The notes beneath the pieces are model-generated. The model searched no databases and had not been told where the DNA came from. It was given only the letters and a program-made list of their open reading frames with translations. Shown piece after piece: positions 9,580 through 23,444 of a DNA stretch of 64,000 nucleotides. Both the position numbers and the translations under genes were made by a program. The DNA is from Cryptomeria japonica. Lineage: Eukaryota; Streptophyta; Pinopsida; Cupressales; Cupressaceae. The first letter of the stretch is position 1. The number at the start of each line of letters is the position of its first letter. The stretch is taken from assembly GCF_030272615.1 (NCBI RefSeq), contig NC_081413.1:334594302-334658301 (forward strand), given 5' to 3'.

Positions 9580-11109
9580 TTATCCAATCATTTCGTTCAA
9601 ACTTTTCCTTAACCATATACCATGCATTTAATTTCATTACATTCTTTAATTTCTTCATAATCTAGTGAGTTCTCTCCATGCATACTTAATTGCATTATCA
9701 ATAACTGAAATTGATTGCATTCTATTATTCAAATCTACATCCTTTCATGATCCAATTTATTACATTTAAGAGACGACTGCATACATGCATTATGATAAAT
9801 CTCATCCAATCCACTTATACATTCTATCAAAGTGCCATCCATACATGCTAGCACTAACCATGGAACACAAGAACAAAAGCATCACATAACACCAAAATGA
9901 TCTCGGAGTTCACCCCTAGAGGGATACATCTCCGAGTCTAATCAACTGCAAGACCCCTCTGATAATTAATTAAGTTAAGGATACATAAGGTTCACATTAT
10001 TTACAATTGTGCCATCAAGGCGAACATAACCAATATACAAATGACCACTTCGGTCAATAAATACCTAAATGATCCCTACATAGAAACAGATCCAACTGAA
10101 CATATTAAAAGCAAATACAAAGGTCCCTTGTCTGAAGGTACTCTAACTAGGGACTTGACCATCTATGGCCAACCACACATCAACTAGACGATAGGGTCCC
10201 AACAAACATATCAAGTCTTGTCGTTACTTAAGCAAAGGCGAGTTTAGAAATTAAACTTGCATAGGCATTAACTGGTAGGGGCAATCCTTTTTCCTATTGG
10301 TTTAAACAATAAAGGTCGATCAAGTTTTCTAAATGATCCAAGCTTTTAAAAAATTCATTAACAGAAAAATCACAATTACAAGGTAAATACAATGCCACAA
10401 TTGCAATATTACCATTTGTCTAATTCTAATTACAGAGGAAAAGTATAACTAAACCATTTATTTCACTAAGTGACAATATCAATAACTTACCAATTCTCAA
10501 ATCGACACATTATTAAATTTCCAATAATTCTATTAGCATATCATTTAAGTCTTCAAAATATCCAATGATAAGTATTTCACTTCTAAAATTCCTAGATCAC
10601 CTATAACATTCAAATCCAATAATAATACATCCTTGAATAACATATTATATAGAAATTACCAAGATATATTTTATTTCAAGAAATTTTCCAATTAAAAGAT
10701 TATTTGGTCTTTTTCCAAAAAGATACTTCCTCATTAAGACGGATACCCAATTTAAGTATTAACTGTTATATATTTATTAACCCCAAGAAATAAAATATAA
10801 CAATTAATAATTTAATAATAATACCCAGTTTCAAATTAAATATTAATTAATATATATAAATATATATATATATATATATTAATCTCCATTAATAAATAAA
10901 TAAATATATATATATATATTAATAATAATTTAATAGCGCACCGTTGTCAAATTAAATATTAATTAATATATATTTATCAACCCTTGTTAATAAAATATAT
11001 ATTAATAATACTTAATAATAAATAAATGAAAAAGATCTATTAAAATAGAATCTGTGTAAAACAAATTTTATATTATATTATCCTTTTTTTTTAAAATAAA
11101 AAAAACTTT

Positions 11110-11405
11110 TCAAACAAACTGGGGAGGCCGCTGCGGGGCCCACCTCCCTTCACGGGAGTGGTGGAAGCCATCGCAACTCCCCCCCCTGTGGCCACCACAG
11201 TGGGCGCGCGGGGAAACCTTGCGGCCACCACGAACGCAGGTCCTTGCGGCCATTGTGGGCACATGGAAACCCTACGACCACTGTGGGCGTAGGTCCCTAC
11301 GGCCTCCGTGGGTGCTGGACCTTGCAGAACTACCGCGGGGAGGAGGGAAGGGGAGGCGGCGTGAGCCGAGCCTCGGCTCCTCCGCCGCCAAACCCTAGCC
11401 CGAAC
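11110..11405. repeat. GC-rich variable block of the solo LTR
   Basis: A GC-rich island in AT-rich LTR sequence with repeated GGCCACCAC/GTGGTGGCC-like and CGTAGGTCC words. It occupies the same place as the GGTAGC palindrome block of the sister LTRs (between an A-rich run and a T-rich run) but has a different sequence. Open frames on both strands here follow from base composition. Confidence 0.65.
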
Positions 11406-12779
11406 AATTTTCATTCTCCTTTTTTTTTTTGTTGATTTAAATCAAATCAATAATTTCCCCCCCCCAAAAAATAAAAATAATGATAACTAAAACTCCCACA
11501 CATTAAAAAAAGGCTCAAAAATTTTCTGAGATAAACAAAGAATGGTTTTAGCCATTTTTAAACAACATTTTCATTCCCAGGCAACCTATTCTGGCAAAAT
11601 TTCGCCAGCATACTTAACCTACAAGCATGGACTCCAACTAATTTGACAATCTTTCCACAATTCAAAACAATGCAAACCAATTTTTAAACTCAAATCTGAG
11701 AACATTCATGGATTTTTAAACCAGCATTTCATGAAGAACAACCAAACACAATTTTTGATTTAACAACGAAATAGAAAGGTAAACAAGAATCCTACCTCTT
11801 TTAGCATTCCTGGCAAAATTTTGAAGAAGAGCCCAACCTCCAGCTATATAAATTCTTCCTTCCCAAAATCCCTAATTTTTTTCCATCCAAAAATATTTTT
11901 CCCCCAAAAAATCAACAAGCAGCCTAAAAATATTTTCCAACCAAGGTTAAATGGAATAAAAATTTGACCTAATCTCCTAATTTCGAATTCAAACACTTTT
12001 TAAATAAAAAAGAAAGAAAATCATTATTTTCAACTATTCAAATAATTTAACTTGCTTTTCTAATTAAAATTAAAATGCCTCTTTTTCATTTAATTTTAAT
12101 TCTCTCAATATTAACAAAGCTAACATTTATATTTCGCAATATTGATGAGGGTAAAATATTTTAATTAAAATAAACTCCCAAAATCAAACTTTCACACTAT
12201 ATCAAATATATATATAAATTAAACTTTCTTTTCTAATAAAAATTGATTTTCTTAAATAATTAAAATTAACCTTTTTATTTCAAAAAGCAAAAAGGGATTA
12301 ATTATTTCTATTTCCAATAACTTTAAATCTTCCCTTTTTAAAGTGCATAAACTAAATAAATTCACAATTTTAAATTAATCATTAAATTAAACTTGCTACA
12401 ACATATATAGAGTGATCTTTTTAATTAATGATTAATCACTTAAAATAACCTATTTATTTTAATTCTTCAATTACGAATGCGTAAATGAACACATTAAATC
12501 AAATTAAATACTTAGGACAAAATCCTCAAATTTTTTTACCACCCGCAAGGCACATAACCCAAGAAAGTCAGCCAGATAATCGACCCGCAAACCTAAACGA
12601 AAAGGGAAATTGACGGAACATAGGCGACACTCACTTGAGCATGACTAGGGTACACTGAGGGTTTTATGACCACCTAATCGAAATTCTAAGGATGAAAGAG
12701 GTATACTCAACTTGCGAATCCAGGTGAAGATGAACCTCGCACCTCGACGGTACTTCACCTGCAATCTCCTGCAACCAAG

Positions 12780-12784
12780 AGTCA
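12780..12784. repeat. TSD AGTCA of the 12785-25499 element (partner at 25500-25504)
   Basis: AGTCA occurs on both sides. Joining the flanks restores GCAACCA(A/T)GAGTCAC, the sequence present inside each sister LTR (for example near 16990-17002). Confidence 0.9.
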
Positions 12785-13100
12785 TTTAATGCCCCGCCAG
12801 GAAACCCCAAAGGGTTTAAGTTAAAAACACTCAAATGGAGTGTAAATAATTTTTTATATATATTAATTAAGAGTGTTAATAATAAGTCACAACATTAAGA
12901 TAATTTTGAGTTATCTAAAGCTTAGATAACACAACGGAAGACTAAATGAACCTAAGGAGTTTCCCAACGTGATTACGTAACCTTACACCTAACCCAACTC
13001 GTGACATTTGATCCAATTAAGTTGGATATCTTAATTACAAGTTAATGCTTAAGACATGGATATGTCATGTTCGATGAATTGACCTTTTGGAATTTTAGGA

Positions 13101-14010
13101 AGCGTTCATCTATTTTGATTGGAGAGGGGGCTAACATGAGGATATTTACTCAATGCAATTTAAAACATAATTAGCTTAAGAATTAACCCATTAAGGTTTA
13201 AGTAGGGTTAACTTGATGATTCCATCCATTTTATATACAATGTGTCTAATATAACGAAGTTCATTCATTTAGGTTTACAAGTAATCAACCACAAATGAGA
13301 TCATCCTTTATAGTTAAAAGTAAGGCTAATGAGATGAAATTAATTCATTAAGAATTAAGTTGTAAATATTAAAATGAGGCTCCTTCATTTGGTCTTAAAC
13401 ATAACCAACTAATTAGTCATAGTTCATTTATAGAGGATAAAATGTAAATGGCCAAAGAGTTCTTTCATTGAAGTTAAAATAATACTAAGGGATGGAGCTC
13501 AATTCATTAAGGTGAAAATGTACCATAGCCACATGAGTTCATCCCTTTAATTAAAATATAGTTAGCAAGATGATATTCATTCTTTTAGGATTAAAGATAT
13601 AAGTACATAGTGACGATCACCCATTAGGATTAAAATATAACTAACTTAATGAGTTCACTCTTTTTAGTTTAAAATAAAGTAATATAAAGAAATACATTTG
13701 CTATGGGTAAGATATAAACAACTAAATGAGTTCTTCCATTTTAGTTCAATTATAGCTATCATGAAGAAGTTCATTTATTAAGGTTATAATATGGATAGCC
13801 AATTGAGTTCATTCGATTGTAAAACTAATCTGGTGAGGATTATTTGTGTTAGAATAAAATGAAACCAATTAAATAAATTCTTCCAATTTAGGGAATTATA
13901 GCTAACATGATGATGTTCGTTTATTAAGATAATACAGTAAGTAACCAAATGGGGTTCATCCATTAGATTTCCAATTTAGATATTATGACAGTTAATCCAA
14001 TATTTGTTAT
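13101..14010. repeat. Minisatellite of about 39 bp in the left LTR (about 23 units)
   Basis: Units of 36-43 bp start with variants of GTTCATCCATT and end with variants of ATGA. Successive phrases include GAGTTCATCCC, GAGTTCACTC, GAGTTCTTCC and GAAGTTCATTTATT. Confidence 0.8.
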
Positions 14011-15192
14011 CCATTCATTACGATCAAAATTGCAAGCTTTATGACAAGTTAATCCAATAATTGTACCTAGTGAGTTTATTTCCATGCTTACTTCTTTTTA
14101 TTAATATTAACAACATATTTTTCATAATCATATTTACAATCTTTTATGACCCTAATTACTACATTTACAAGATGACTAAATTCGTGCACTTGAGATTTAG
14201 CTTCATTAAAATTCCCATTATACACTTACATAATGCAACCACACATGATAACTTAAACTATGAAATAAGAGTGACAAAAAGCATCGCAAAACACAGATAT
14301 GATCTCGAAGTTCACCCCTAGAGGGCTACATCTCCAGGTCTGCTCAACTGCAAGACCCCTCTGACATTTAATATAGTTAGGATTACATAAGTTTCAAGTC
14401 TTTTACATCTTTGTCATATAGGCGAACACAACCACTATACAACGACCACTTCGGTCGATAATTACATAGATGATCCCTTTTTAGAAGCGGATCCAACTGA
14501 ACACATCAAAGTAATTTACAAGTTCTATTGTCTGACGATACTCTAACTAGGGACATGACCGGCTATGACCAACACAAGCAACCAGACAACAGGGTCCAAA
14601 CAAACCTATCAAGGCCTTGCCAGTACTTAACACAAGCGAAAACATAAATTAAACTTGCCATATTTTCCATTATCTATTTCACATTATCAGGAAGGAAAGT
14701 AACTTAACTATTCATTTTACTAAAAGAAGTTATCAGTAACTTCCAAACTTCCAATCAATACATTATTAAATTTTCTAATGGTCCTATTAGCATATCATTT
14801 GAGCTTTCAAAATTTCCCATGACGAACTTAAAAATACTTATACATTTTAGATTTCTATTTCTAAGTTTTCAGAATGATCAGATCGAATCACAAAGTGTTC
14901 CTGAATATCGTAATATTTTTAAAAAAATCACCATTTGTTAAATACTATTCAATATATATATATATATAAATTTCCTTCAAAAAAAATATATATTAATAAT
15001 ATTGTTTAATAACGTTCGAATTTCAAATTTATTATTTATTAATACATATATTAACCTTCACATTAAATATATATTAATACAAATTAATTATTATTTAAAA
15101 ACTTTATTTAAGAAAACTATTATTAAAATCAAATTATTTATTTTATTATATTATATATTTAAAAAAAAAAAAAAAAAACTAAAATAAAAATG

Positions 15193-15320
15193 GGGGGCGG
15201 GGGGGAGGGTTCCACATGGACCCCACGTGGCCCCCATGGTAGCTCACGCTACCATTGGTAGCGTTGCTACCATGGTAGCAGACACTACACCCTGTGGTGG
15301 GGGTTTATCCCCGCCACGAG
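15193..15320. repeat. GC-rich block with GGTAGC/GCTACC palindromes (short version)
   Basis: After a G-run, ACCATTGGTAGC, GCTACCATGGTAGC and related inverted words are packed in about 70 bp. They can fold into several alternative hairpins. The right LTR carries a longer version. Confidence 0.75.
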
Positions 15321-17247
15321 GGTTCTTGTTTTTTTTTTCTGTTTTATATTTTTTTTTGTAATTTTAGAATTTTTTTATTTTATTTATTGTCAAAAGAATC
15401 ACACAGTAAATAAAAATACAGTCTCCCAGAGACTTTAAAATTTCGTTTTCCAGTAGCAAGGTTTTCTCACATTTAAATTTTTTTTTCTTTTAAAATCAAA
15501 CACCATCATGGCAAGGAAGATTGATTTACACAAATTAATATCAAATCAAAACCCCATAAAAGTAAAACAATAATAAACTAAAAACCCCCAAATTTTCTTT
15601 CATTCACAGTCACTAAAATATATTTTTTTTCCAGAATGTTTAAAACAACAGTATGAGAAATTTTATTGCAAGAACATGATTTTCTAAATACCCAAAACAA
15701 CTTCCAGATGGGCAGGATTTATTCAAAACCCATAAACCTTTTAAACATTCTTGATCCAAAAACAACCAATATGGATTTTTTTTTTTTAAAAACAAACAGA
15801 ATTTCATGAGGAAGAAACAAACACATTTTTTTTTTTTGATTCACAATGAAATAAGGGATAAACAAGAAACCTACCTCCTTTAGCTTTCCTGGCAAGAATT
15901 TGAAGATGAGCCCAACTTGCCATTCTAGAAGGCTCCATTCTCCTTCCAAAAATTTCTCCATCCCCTTTTTTTTTTAAATTTGTTTTTTTTTCCTTCTCCA
16001 AAAATTCCAACCCCCAAAATAATTTTTCAACTTAGGTTAAATGGAAAGCCCCTTTTGACCTAATTTCTAATTTCAAAATTTAAGCCCTTTTTAAATAAAA
16101 AGAAATGATAATTCTTTTCAACTATTAAATTAATTTAACTTGATTTTCTAATTAATATACTTCTCTCTTATTTAATCTTAGTTTTAATTTCTCAATATTA
16201 ATTAAGCCAATATTTATATTTCAAACTATTGACAAGGGTAAAGTATTTAAATTAAATTAATTTCCAAAATCAACCTTTTACACTATATCAACTTAACAAA
16301 TTAAAAATGATTTTCTTTAAATAATAAAATTTACCCTTTCATTTCCAAAATGCAAAAGTGGTTAAATTATTTCTATTTCCAAATGACTTTTAAATCTCCT
16401 TTTTTAAAAATGCATAAACTAATTAAATTCGTTATTTAAAATTAACTATTAAATTAAACTCATTACACATAATAAAGCGATCTTTTAAATAAATGACTAA
16501 TCTCATGAAGGAAACCTATTTATTTTAATTCCTCAACTACTAATGCATAAATGAACACATTAATTCAATTTAAATACTTAAGCTTGCTAAATATAAATAA
16601 AGCGATCTCTTAAATTAACGATTAATCATATAAAAGAAAACTATCTATTTTAAATTTCTCAATTACTAATGCGTACATCCACACATTAAATTGAATTAAA
16701 TACTTTGTATAAAATACTCCATTCCCCACACGCAAGGCACACAAACCAAGAAAGTCCACAATCACATGACACGCAAACCAAGAAAGTCCACCAATCACAC
16801 GACACACAACCCAAATGACAAAGGAACCCTATGGACCACACACGACGCTCAGTTGATCATGGCTAAGGCAAGACGAGAGTTTTATGACCACCTAATCCAA
16901 ATCCTAAGGATGAAGGAGGTATACTCAACCCTGCGAATCCTGAAGGAGATGAACCTCGCACCTAGGCGCTATAGTATCTGCAATCTCCTGCAACCATGAG
17001 TCACGCAAGTATACATATATATACATATTAAATGAAGGCATTAGCTCAAGATTTATAACAAGAATTAGGGAACAATTTACATTTACACAAAAATTGATGC
17101 AAAAGCACAATAATAGGTACACACAATATTCATATAGTCTAATCTACAACATTATATAATAGTAAATCCACCATTCAAGAATGCCACATAGGAAGTCAAC
17201 CAAGGTCAAATGGGTTTTACAAGGCCGACTAGGGTAGGGGCATTACA

Positions 17248-17258
17248 TTCTTCCCCCT
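17248..17258 (-). other. Polypurine tract of the LARD-like element (minus strand)
   Basis: Read on the minus strand this is AGGGGGAAGAA followed directly by the LTR start TGTAATGCCCC. This agrees with the minus orientation given by the primer-binding site. Confidence 0.75.
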
Positions 17259-20200
17259 AGGCTCTGACTTACTCTTGGAAGTCACAAGGCTAAGTGGAAG
17301 TCATATGACACATATTAGCCCTTAAACTCAATTAACAATTATCAATTTGCACAAATGACTATTTTGTCAACATTTTAAAACATTATTTATAAATCCTCTA
17401 TGAATGTCATTATCCATTAGCAGGATGCATCTAAAATCATACACTTAAAATATTCTAGAATTTACACACAATCATAGTAGAGAAACGAGAATTTTTTACC
17501 TTCCTTTCATTACACCAAATTAATGCATTACAAGATATAGACAATAGTTACCATACTCATCTATCAAACATGACAAGAAAACATGTCATCAAGATCCAAT
17601 TCTTTCACCAATTCATCTCTTTCACAAAACTTTATCACATAGAACTAGCTTCAAATATCAATTTCTACAACCAAGTTAACTTTCGACAAATAAGAGCAAT
17701 GTAAAGAACTCAATTGTTTACAGTTTTCAAGCATAAAAGAACCTTTCCAATGACTATGTCCCATAACATAGTGACAAGTTAATACTATTTAATCCATGAT
17801 TACACATAATAACCATCCACATAACTAATTTGCACAACACAAAAGGCCACATGTGAGCATGTCTAATGCTCAGTCAAAGATAACATGCACGATAAACATC
17901 TCTATGCCTGCTCTCAGAACAATAACATGATCATCAACATCCAACATCTCACTCAAGGGCTTGATGGTGCTAGGGTACACCATAGCGGTGCTACCTTCCA
18001 TACAAGACCCTCGTGAACATCCCTTATTGTGTAAGGTGTTTAGCCTCCAAGAGATAGTCACCACTCATAGGTAGGTAGTGGATCCTAGCTGTCTCACAGC
18101 CTCACATACCTCCATCCTCAGGGTTCCTTACATCTACTTCCTTGTATACACTCATCCAAGACCGTCTCCTACGTTCTTGGAGAGGAATTCACATTGCAAC
18201 ACAAGACCAGCATACGAAAACAACAAGGATAAACTAGTTTAGCCATCCAAGTATAGAAGAATAAAGATAATAATCATCAATTCCAACAGTAAAGCAAGAA
18301 AATAATTCCAGAATTGCAACATCAAATCAAGTAAAAACAAGATTGCAAGATCGCGGCTAAACCTTCAAGGTCAAAATAAAATAAATTTGCTGGCCCACAC
18401 GGAAATAAATAAATAAATAAGTAATAAAAGAAAATCATAAGTGCACATTACAACACTACGTGACTAGTAGCTAGCCACCAACGAGGAAGGAAGGAACAAT
18501 CATCTATCTATCGCAATAGCTCATCATGTGGTGTGGCCTAGTCACACATCTGCATGGCATGGCAGTGTGCACCTCGACATCACCCTGCATCATGTCGTCA
18601 CGCGGCATGGCTCTACCCTATACCTATCGATAGGCCGCATGGCAATGTCTACTACATCCCACATCGTGTCTTAGCACGGCATGGCAATACTCCAAGTGGA
18701 AAGGGCACGCAATGGACGTATCCCGCATGGCAATGTACCTCACGGATAAGGCACGTGCCAGTCACACCCCGCATAGCGATGTTCCTCTCAGGATACTCGT
18801 CGTAAGCCAGAGGTATACATGGCTAAGGTCTACCCACAAGTCTACCAACACTAGTCAATTGGAAACTCATGTAAGAAGAATAACATGCCTCTCATGAAGA
18901 CAAGGCAAAAGATGCTCCAATAAAATACATCAATATGCTCAAGAATTGTCATCTATATGCTCAAAATAAAGGATAGGAATTAGGCTGGCACACATGAACC
19001 TCATAAATCGGTTCATCACAAGGGAAAGTACTGAGTACACCTATAATACAGTTTCATTATATAACTATATTTTTCCTCGAGATAGGGAAGCTAAAGTCAC
19101 TTCGTGTCGACATTACTCGTACGCGGTTCATGCTATTCAAGGAATGGTGACTCCTAATACTACCCCTTCACATACTGACTTATCAACAACCTGTGGGTTG
19201 GCACTCAGTAAGGGAACAAATATGCATCATCACATAAATTTGTATGGTTTCCCATACTCATAAGCAAACATATCCCCCATGGTTCATTACTTCACCATCC
19301 CATGGGCACACATAGCAAGTACGGGTTTTCTTACAACACACAAGGAATAACACCATTACTGGTTTAGTCACATTTACGGGGAGGACTTTACATCACTCTA
19401 ACACCTACTTAAGGGAAGTTTTTAATTATGCTTTACACATGAATCACTAAATAAAGTTTACTCTAGATACACGTTCCGAAATTCTTAACAATTCAAATTT
19501 ACACAAGGAAATAACGTCATTCCAATATCTTTCTCAATTTCCACTAAGCATTTTCATTCACATTACTAACTATGCAATTTTCTTTTCCAAGGCGAAAAAA
19601 TTTCCTCTTTCAATTAGAAGCCAAAAGCAAACATACAATTTCATAGGCGTTATAAAAATTCTTCTTAAATCACTGCATTCTTAATAGCATTTCAAAACAA
19701 CAAACCTTATATTTTAGGCAAGAGGAGGAAGAGAGTTGGAAAAATCATCTATTTCCTATGAATACACAAGATCTACAAGATCACACTATATGCTTAGATA
19801 TAAGTCTATCATTTTAGTTGCACGGTTTTCATTCCACTATCTTTTAGGAGGGTGCCAAAACAACCTAGCATGACATTTCCAATTATTGTTGTTGCACTAT
19901 AATGTTCTAGTTTTCCGAACAAGAATTGAAGACAAACAATTTTTCGGTAATACAAGTCTTCTTGAGAACACTCACTATTTGTAATACAATACAATAATAC
20001 ATCAAACCTAACATTGAAAGTCGAATTACGACAAGAAGGTAAATGAGGAGCTATCTACTAAATGTTACACATTAATGCATACAAATTAACAAATCTTTCA
20101 TTTGCTCTTTCTAAACACAATAAAACAATTATCTATATCCAAAGGCAAGTTAAATGGTGCATCACTAAAATAGGTCCTAAATCTCACTAGTTGAATAAGC

Positions 20201-21016
20201 ACATAAAACAATCCTTCAAGGAACACATTAATACACTCCTGAAGCTACTATAACATGTTCTCTTTTGGTATTCCTTTCACAACAAGCAATTTTCACAAAA
20301 TCAACTATGCGCATATTACTGCACCTTACCTAAGATGGGCTTTAATTATAATACTCTTACAAAGCACATGGAGAAACCTTAATGTAACATACAATTTTTC
20401 TCTCATTAACCAATATTAACTTTCAAACCAAACCCCTTTCACAATCTAAAACACATAAGCGTTATAAGGCTCACACAAGGGCTTAAGAAATATCATCCTT
20501 TCTCTTGCAATAAGAAAACTTAAATAAAAGATAATTACCCATATCAGCAACATTTTAATCTCTAGAGAGAGAGAGAGGAAGAGTCATAATCATTCAATTT
20601 ACTACATAATAAGCATTAATATTTGCCATACTAGTCCTTCAAGTGAACAACACTAAGCTAGATCACAACCATAAACAAGCACATTTCGTACTTTTAGATT
20701 CAAGACAACACCAACCAACCCAGACGGATTAGTCAAAAGAGTAAAACAATTCAAGAATGAAGGTACATACGACTCTCTTTCTAAATAAGAGGAATCATAG
20801 ACGAAGACCTCAATAAGCAGACACTGCACATAACATCATTCCAAAACACCCACATCAAGAAGGTGACAACAAGGTGTGAACACGCGCGTTACACACAAGT
20901 AGGGTTTGTTCAATCACATTCACACATCAAGAGGACAAGCCTACAACATAAGGTTGACACACCACAAACCAACTAAGGGTACAAGCGAAACCAAAGATCC
21001 CAGTGTTGCAACATGG
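17259..21016 (-). other. Non-coding internal region of the LARD-like element
   Basis: Nearly 3.8 kb with no open frame longer than about 90 codons on either strand and no retroelement motif in any of them. At 18540-18800 there is a GC-richer stretch with diverged GCATGGCAATG repeats. The rest is AT-rich, unique-looking sequence. In LARDs such cores are thought to act as structured, packageable RNA rather than to encode protein. Confidence 0.7.
18545..18795. repeat. Diverged GCATGGCAATG repeats in the LARD core
   Basis: CGGCATGGC or CCGCATGGCAATGT-like words occur at least six times in 250 bp at uneven spacing (about 35-65 bp), in a stretch noticeably richer in GC than its surroundings. An open frame through it (18554-18805) follows from the low stop density and is not supported as a gene. 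Confidence 0.65.
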
Positions 21017-21028
21017 GCTCTGATACCA
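21017..21028 (-). other. Primer-binding site of the LARD-like element (initiator Met tRNA type)
   Basis: On the minus strand, TGGTATCAGAGC follows the LTR end after two bases. This is the standard plant LTR-retrotransposon primer site complementary to tRNA-iMet. It fixes the element's orientation. Confidence 0.9.
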
Positions 21029-21345
21029 AGTGTAATGCCTCGCCAGGAAACCCCGAAGGGTTTAAGTTAAAAACACTCAAATGGAGTGTAAATATATATT
21101 TTTATATATTAATTAAGAGTGTTAATAATAAGTCACAACATTAAGATAATTTGGAGTTATCTAAATCTTAGATAACATAGCAGAAGGCTAAATGAACCTA
21201 AGGAGTTTCCCAACGCGATTACGTAACCTTACACCTAACCCAACTCGTGACATTTGATCCAATTAAGTTGGATATCTTAATTACAAGTTAATGCTTAAGA
21301 CATGGATATGTCATGTTCGATGAATTGACCTTTTGGAATTTTAGG

Positions 21346-22256
21346 AAGCGTTCATCTATTTTGATTGGAGAGGGGGCTAACATGAGGATATTTACTCAAT
21401 TCAATTTAAAACATAATTAGCTTAAGAATTCACCCATTAAGGTTTAAGTAGGGTTAACTTGACGAGTCCATCCATTTTAGATACAATGCGTCTAATATAA
21501 TGAAGTTCATTCATTTAGGTTTACAAGTAATCAACCACAAATGAGATCATCTTTTATAGTTAAAAGTAAGGCTAATGAGATGAAATTCATTCATTAAGAA
21601 TTAAGTTGTAAATATTAAAACGAGGTTCCTTCATTTGGTCTTAAACATAACCAACTAATTAGTCGTAGTTCATTTATATAGGATAAAATGTAAATGGCCA
21701 AAGAGTTCTTTCATTTAAGTTAAAATAATACTAAGAGATGGAGCTCAATTCATTAAGGTGAAAATGTACTATAGCCACATGAGTTCATCCCTTTAATTAA
21801 AATATAGTTAGCAAGATGATATTCATTCTTTCAAGATTAAAGATATAAGTACATAGTGACGATCACCCATTAGGATTAAAATATAACTAACTTAATGAGT
21901 TCACTCTTTTTAGTTTAAAATAAAGTAATATAAAGAAATACATTTGCTATGGGTAAGATATAAACAACTAAATGAGTTCTTCCATTTTAGTTCAATTATA
22001 GCTATCATGAAGAAGTTCATTTATTAAGGTTATAATATGGATAGCCAATTGAGTTCATTCGATTGTAAAACTAATCTGGTGAGGATTATTTGTGTTAGAA
22101 TAAAATGAAACCAATTAAATAAATTCTTCCAATTTAGGGAATTATAGCTAACATGATGATGTTCGTTTATTAAGATAATACGGTAAGTAACCAAATGGGG
22201 TTCATCCATTAGATTTCCAATTTAGATATTATGACAGTTAATCCAATATTTGTTAT
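21346..22256. repeat. Minisatellite of about 39 bp in the right LTR (about 23 units)
   Basis: Same unit order as 13101-14010, with scattered single-base differences, so the array did not change in copy number after insertion. Confidence 0.8.
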
Positions 22257-23444
22257 CCATTCATTACGATCAAAATTACAAGCTTTATGACAAGTTAATC
22301 CAATAATTGTACCTAGTGAGTTTATTTCCATGCTTACTTCTTTTTATTAGTATTAACAACATACTTTTCCATAATCATATTTACAATCTTTTATGACCCT
22401 AATTACTACATTTACAAGATGACTAAATTCATGCACTTGAGATTTAGCTTCATTAAAATTCCCATTATACACTTACATAATGCAACCATACATGATAACT
22501 TAAACTATGAAATAAGAGTGACAAAAGCATCGCAAAACACAGATATGATCTCGGAGTTCACCCCTAGAGGGCTACATCTCTGGGTCTACTCAACTGCAAG
22601 ACCCCTCTGACATTTAATATAGTTAGGATTACATAATTTTGAAGTCTTTTACATCTTTTCCATATAGACGAACACAACCACTATACAATGACCACTTCGG
22701 CCGATAATTACATAGATGATCCCTTTTTAGAAGCGGATCCAACTGAACACATCAAAGCAATTTACAAGTTCTATTGTCTGATGATACTCTAACTAGGGAC
22801 GTGACCGACTATGACCAACACAAGCAACCAGACGACAGGGTCCGAACAAACCTATCAAGGCCTTGCCAGTACTTAACACAAGCGAAAACATAAATTAAAC
22901 TTGCCATATTTTCCATTATCTATTTCACATTATCGGGAAGGAAAGTAACTAAACTATTCATTTTACTAAAAGAAGTTATCATTAACTTCCAAACCTCCAA
23001 TCGATACATTATTAAATTTTCTAATGATCCTATTAGCATATCATTTGAGCTTTCAAAATTTCCCATGACGAACTTAAAAGTACTTATACATTTTAGGTTT
23101 CTATTTCTAAGTTCTCAGAATGATCAGATCGAATCACAAAGTGTTCCTGAATATCGTAATATTTTTAAAAAAATCACCATTTGTTAAATACTATTCAATA
23201 TATATATATATAAATTTCCTTCAAAAAAAATATATATTAATAATATTGTTTAATAACGTTCGAATTTCAAATTTATTATTTATTAATCAATATATTAACC
23301 TTCATATTAAATATATATTAATAAAAATTAATTATTATTTAAAAACTTTAATTAAGAAAACTATTATTAAAATCAAATTATTTATTTTATTATATTATAT
23401 ATATATTTTTTAAATAAAAAAAAGAAAACTAAAATAAAAATTGG

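Larger units (their letters stand above)
9066..12784 (-). repeat. Middle piece of the layer 2 solo LTR
   Basis: Colinear with about 13030-17000 of the complete LTR. Landmarks shared with both sister LTRs are the minisatellite of about 39 bp, the GTTCACCCCTAGAGGG block (9908 here; 14309 and 22556 in the sisters), a GC-rich block, and CTGCAATCTCCTGCAACCA near its right end. It is more diverged from the sisters than they are from each other. There is no coding potential; the open frames at 11091-11435 sit in the GC-rich block. Confidence 0.85.
12785..17247 (-). repeat. Left (3') LTR of the LARD-like element
   Basis: 4463 bp, starting TTTAATGCCCC (the first bases differ from the family TGTAATG) and ending GGGGCATTACA. 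It contains the minisatellite, TA-rich low-complexity stretches, the GGTAGC palindrome block and homopolymer runs. Coding frames are absent; recurring short frames (for example 15719-15961 minus) also occur in the other LTR. Confidence 0.9.

Noticed and set aside
11091-11435. GC-rich open frames on both strands, looking like an exon or CpG island
   Set aside because: The block sits at the fixed variable site of a giant LTR, and low stop density on both strands is explained by GC content.
17248-17275. Primer-binding site to the right of the left LARD LTR, giving a plus-strand element
   Set aside because: No TGG-type tRNA match is present here, while a perfect iMet site exists on the minus strand at 21017-21028 and a purine tract fits the minus reading.
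18554-18897. Open frames in the LARD core as a possible gene
   Set aside because: They are antisense to the element, lie in a repeat island, have no motif and are short.
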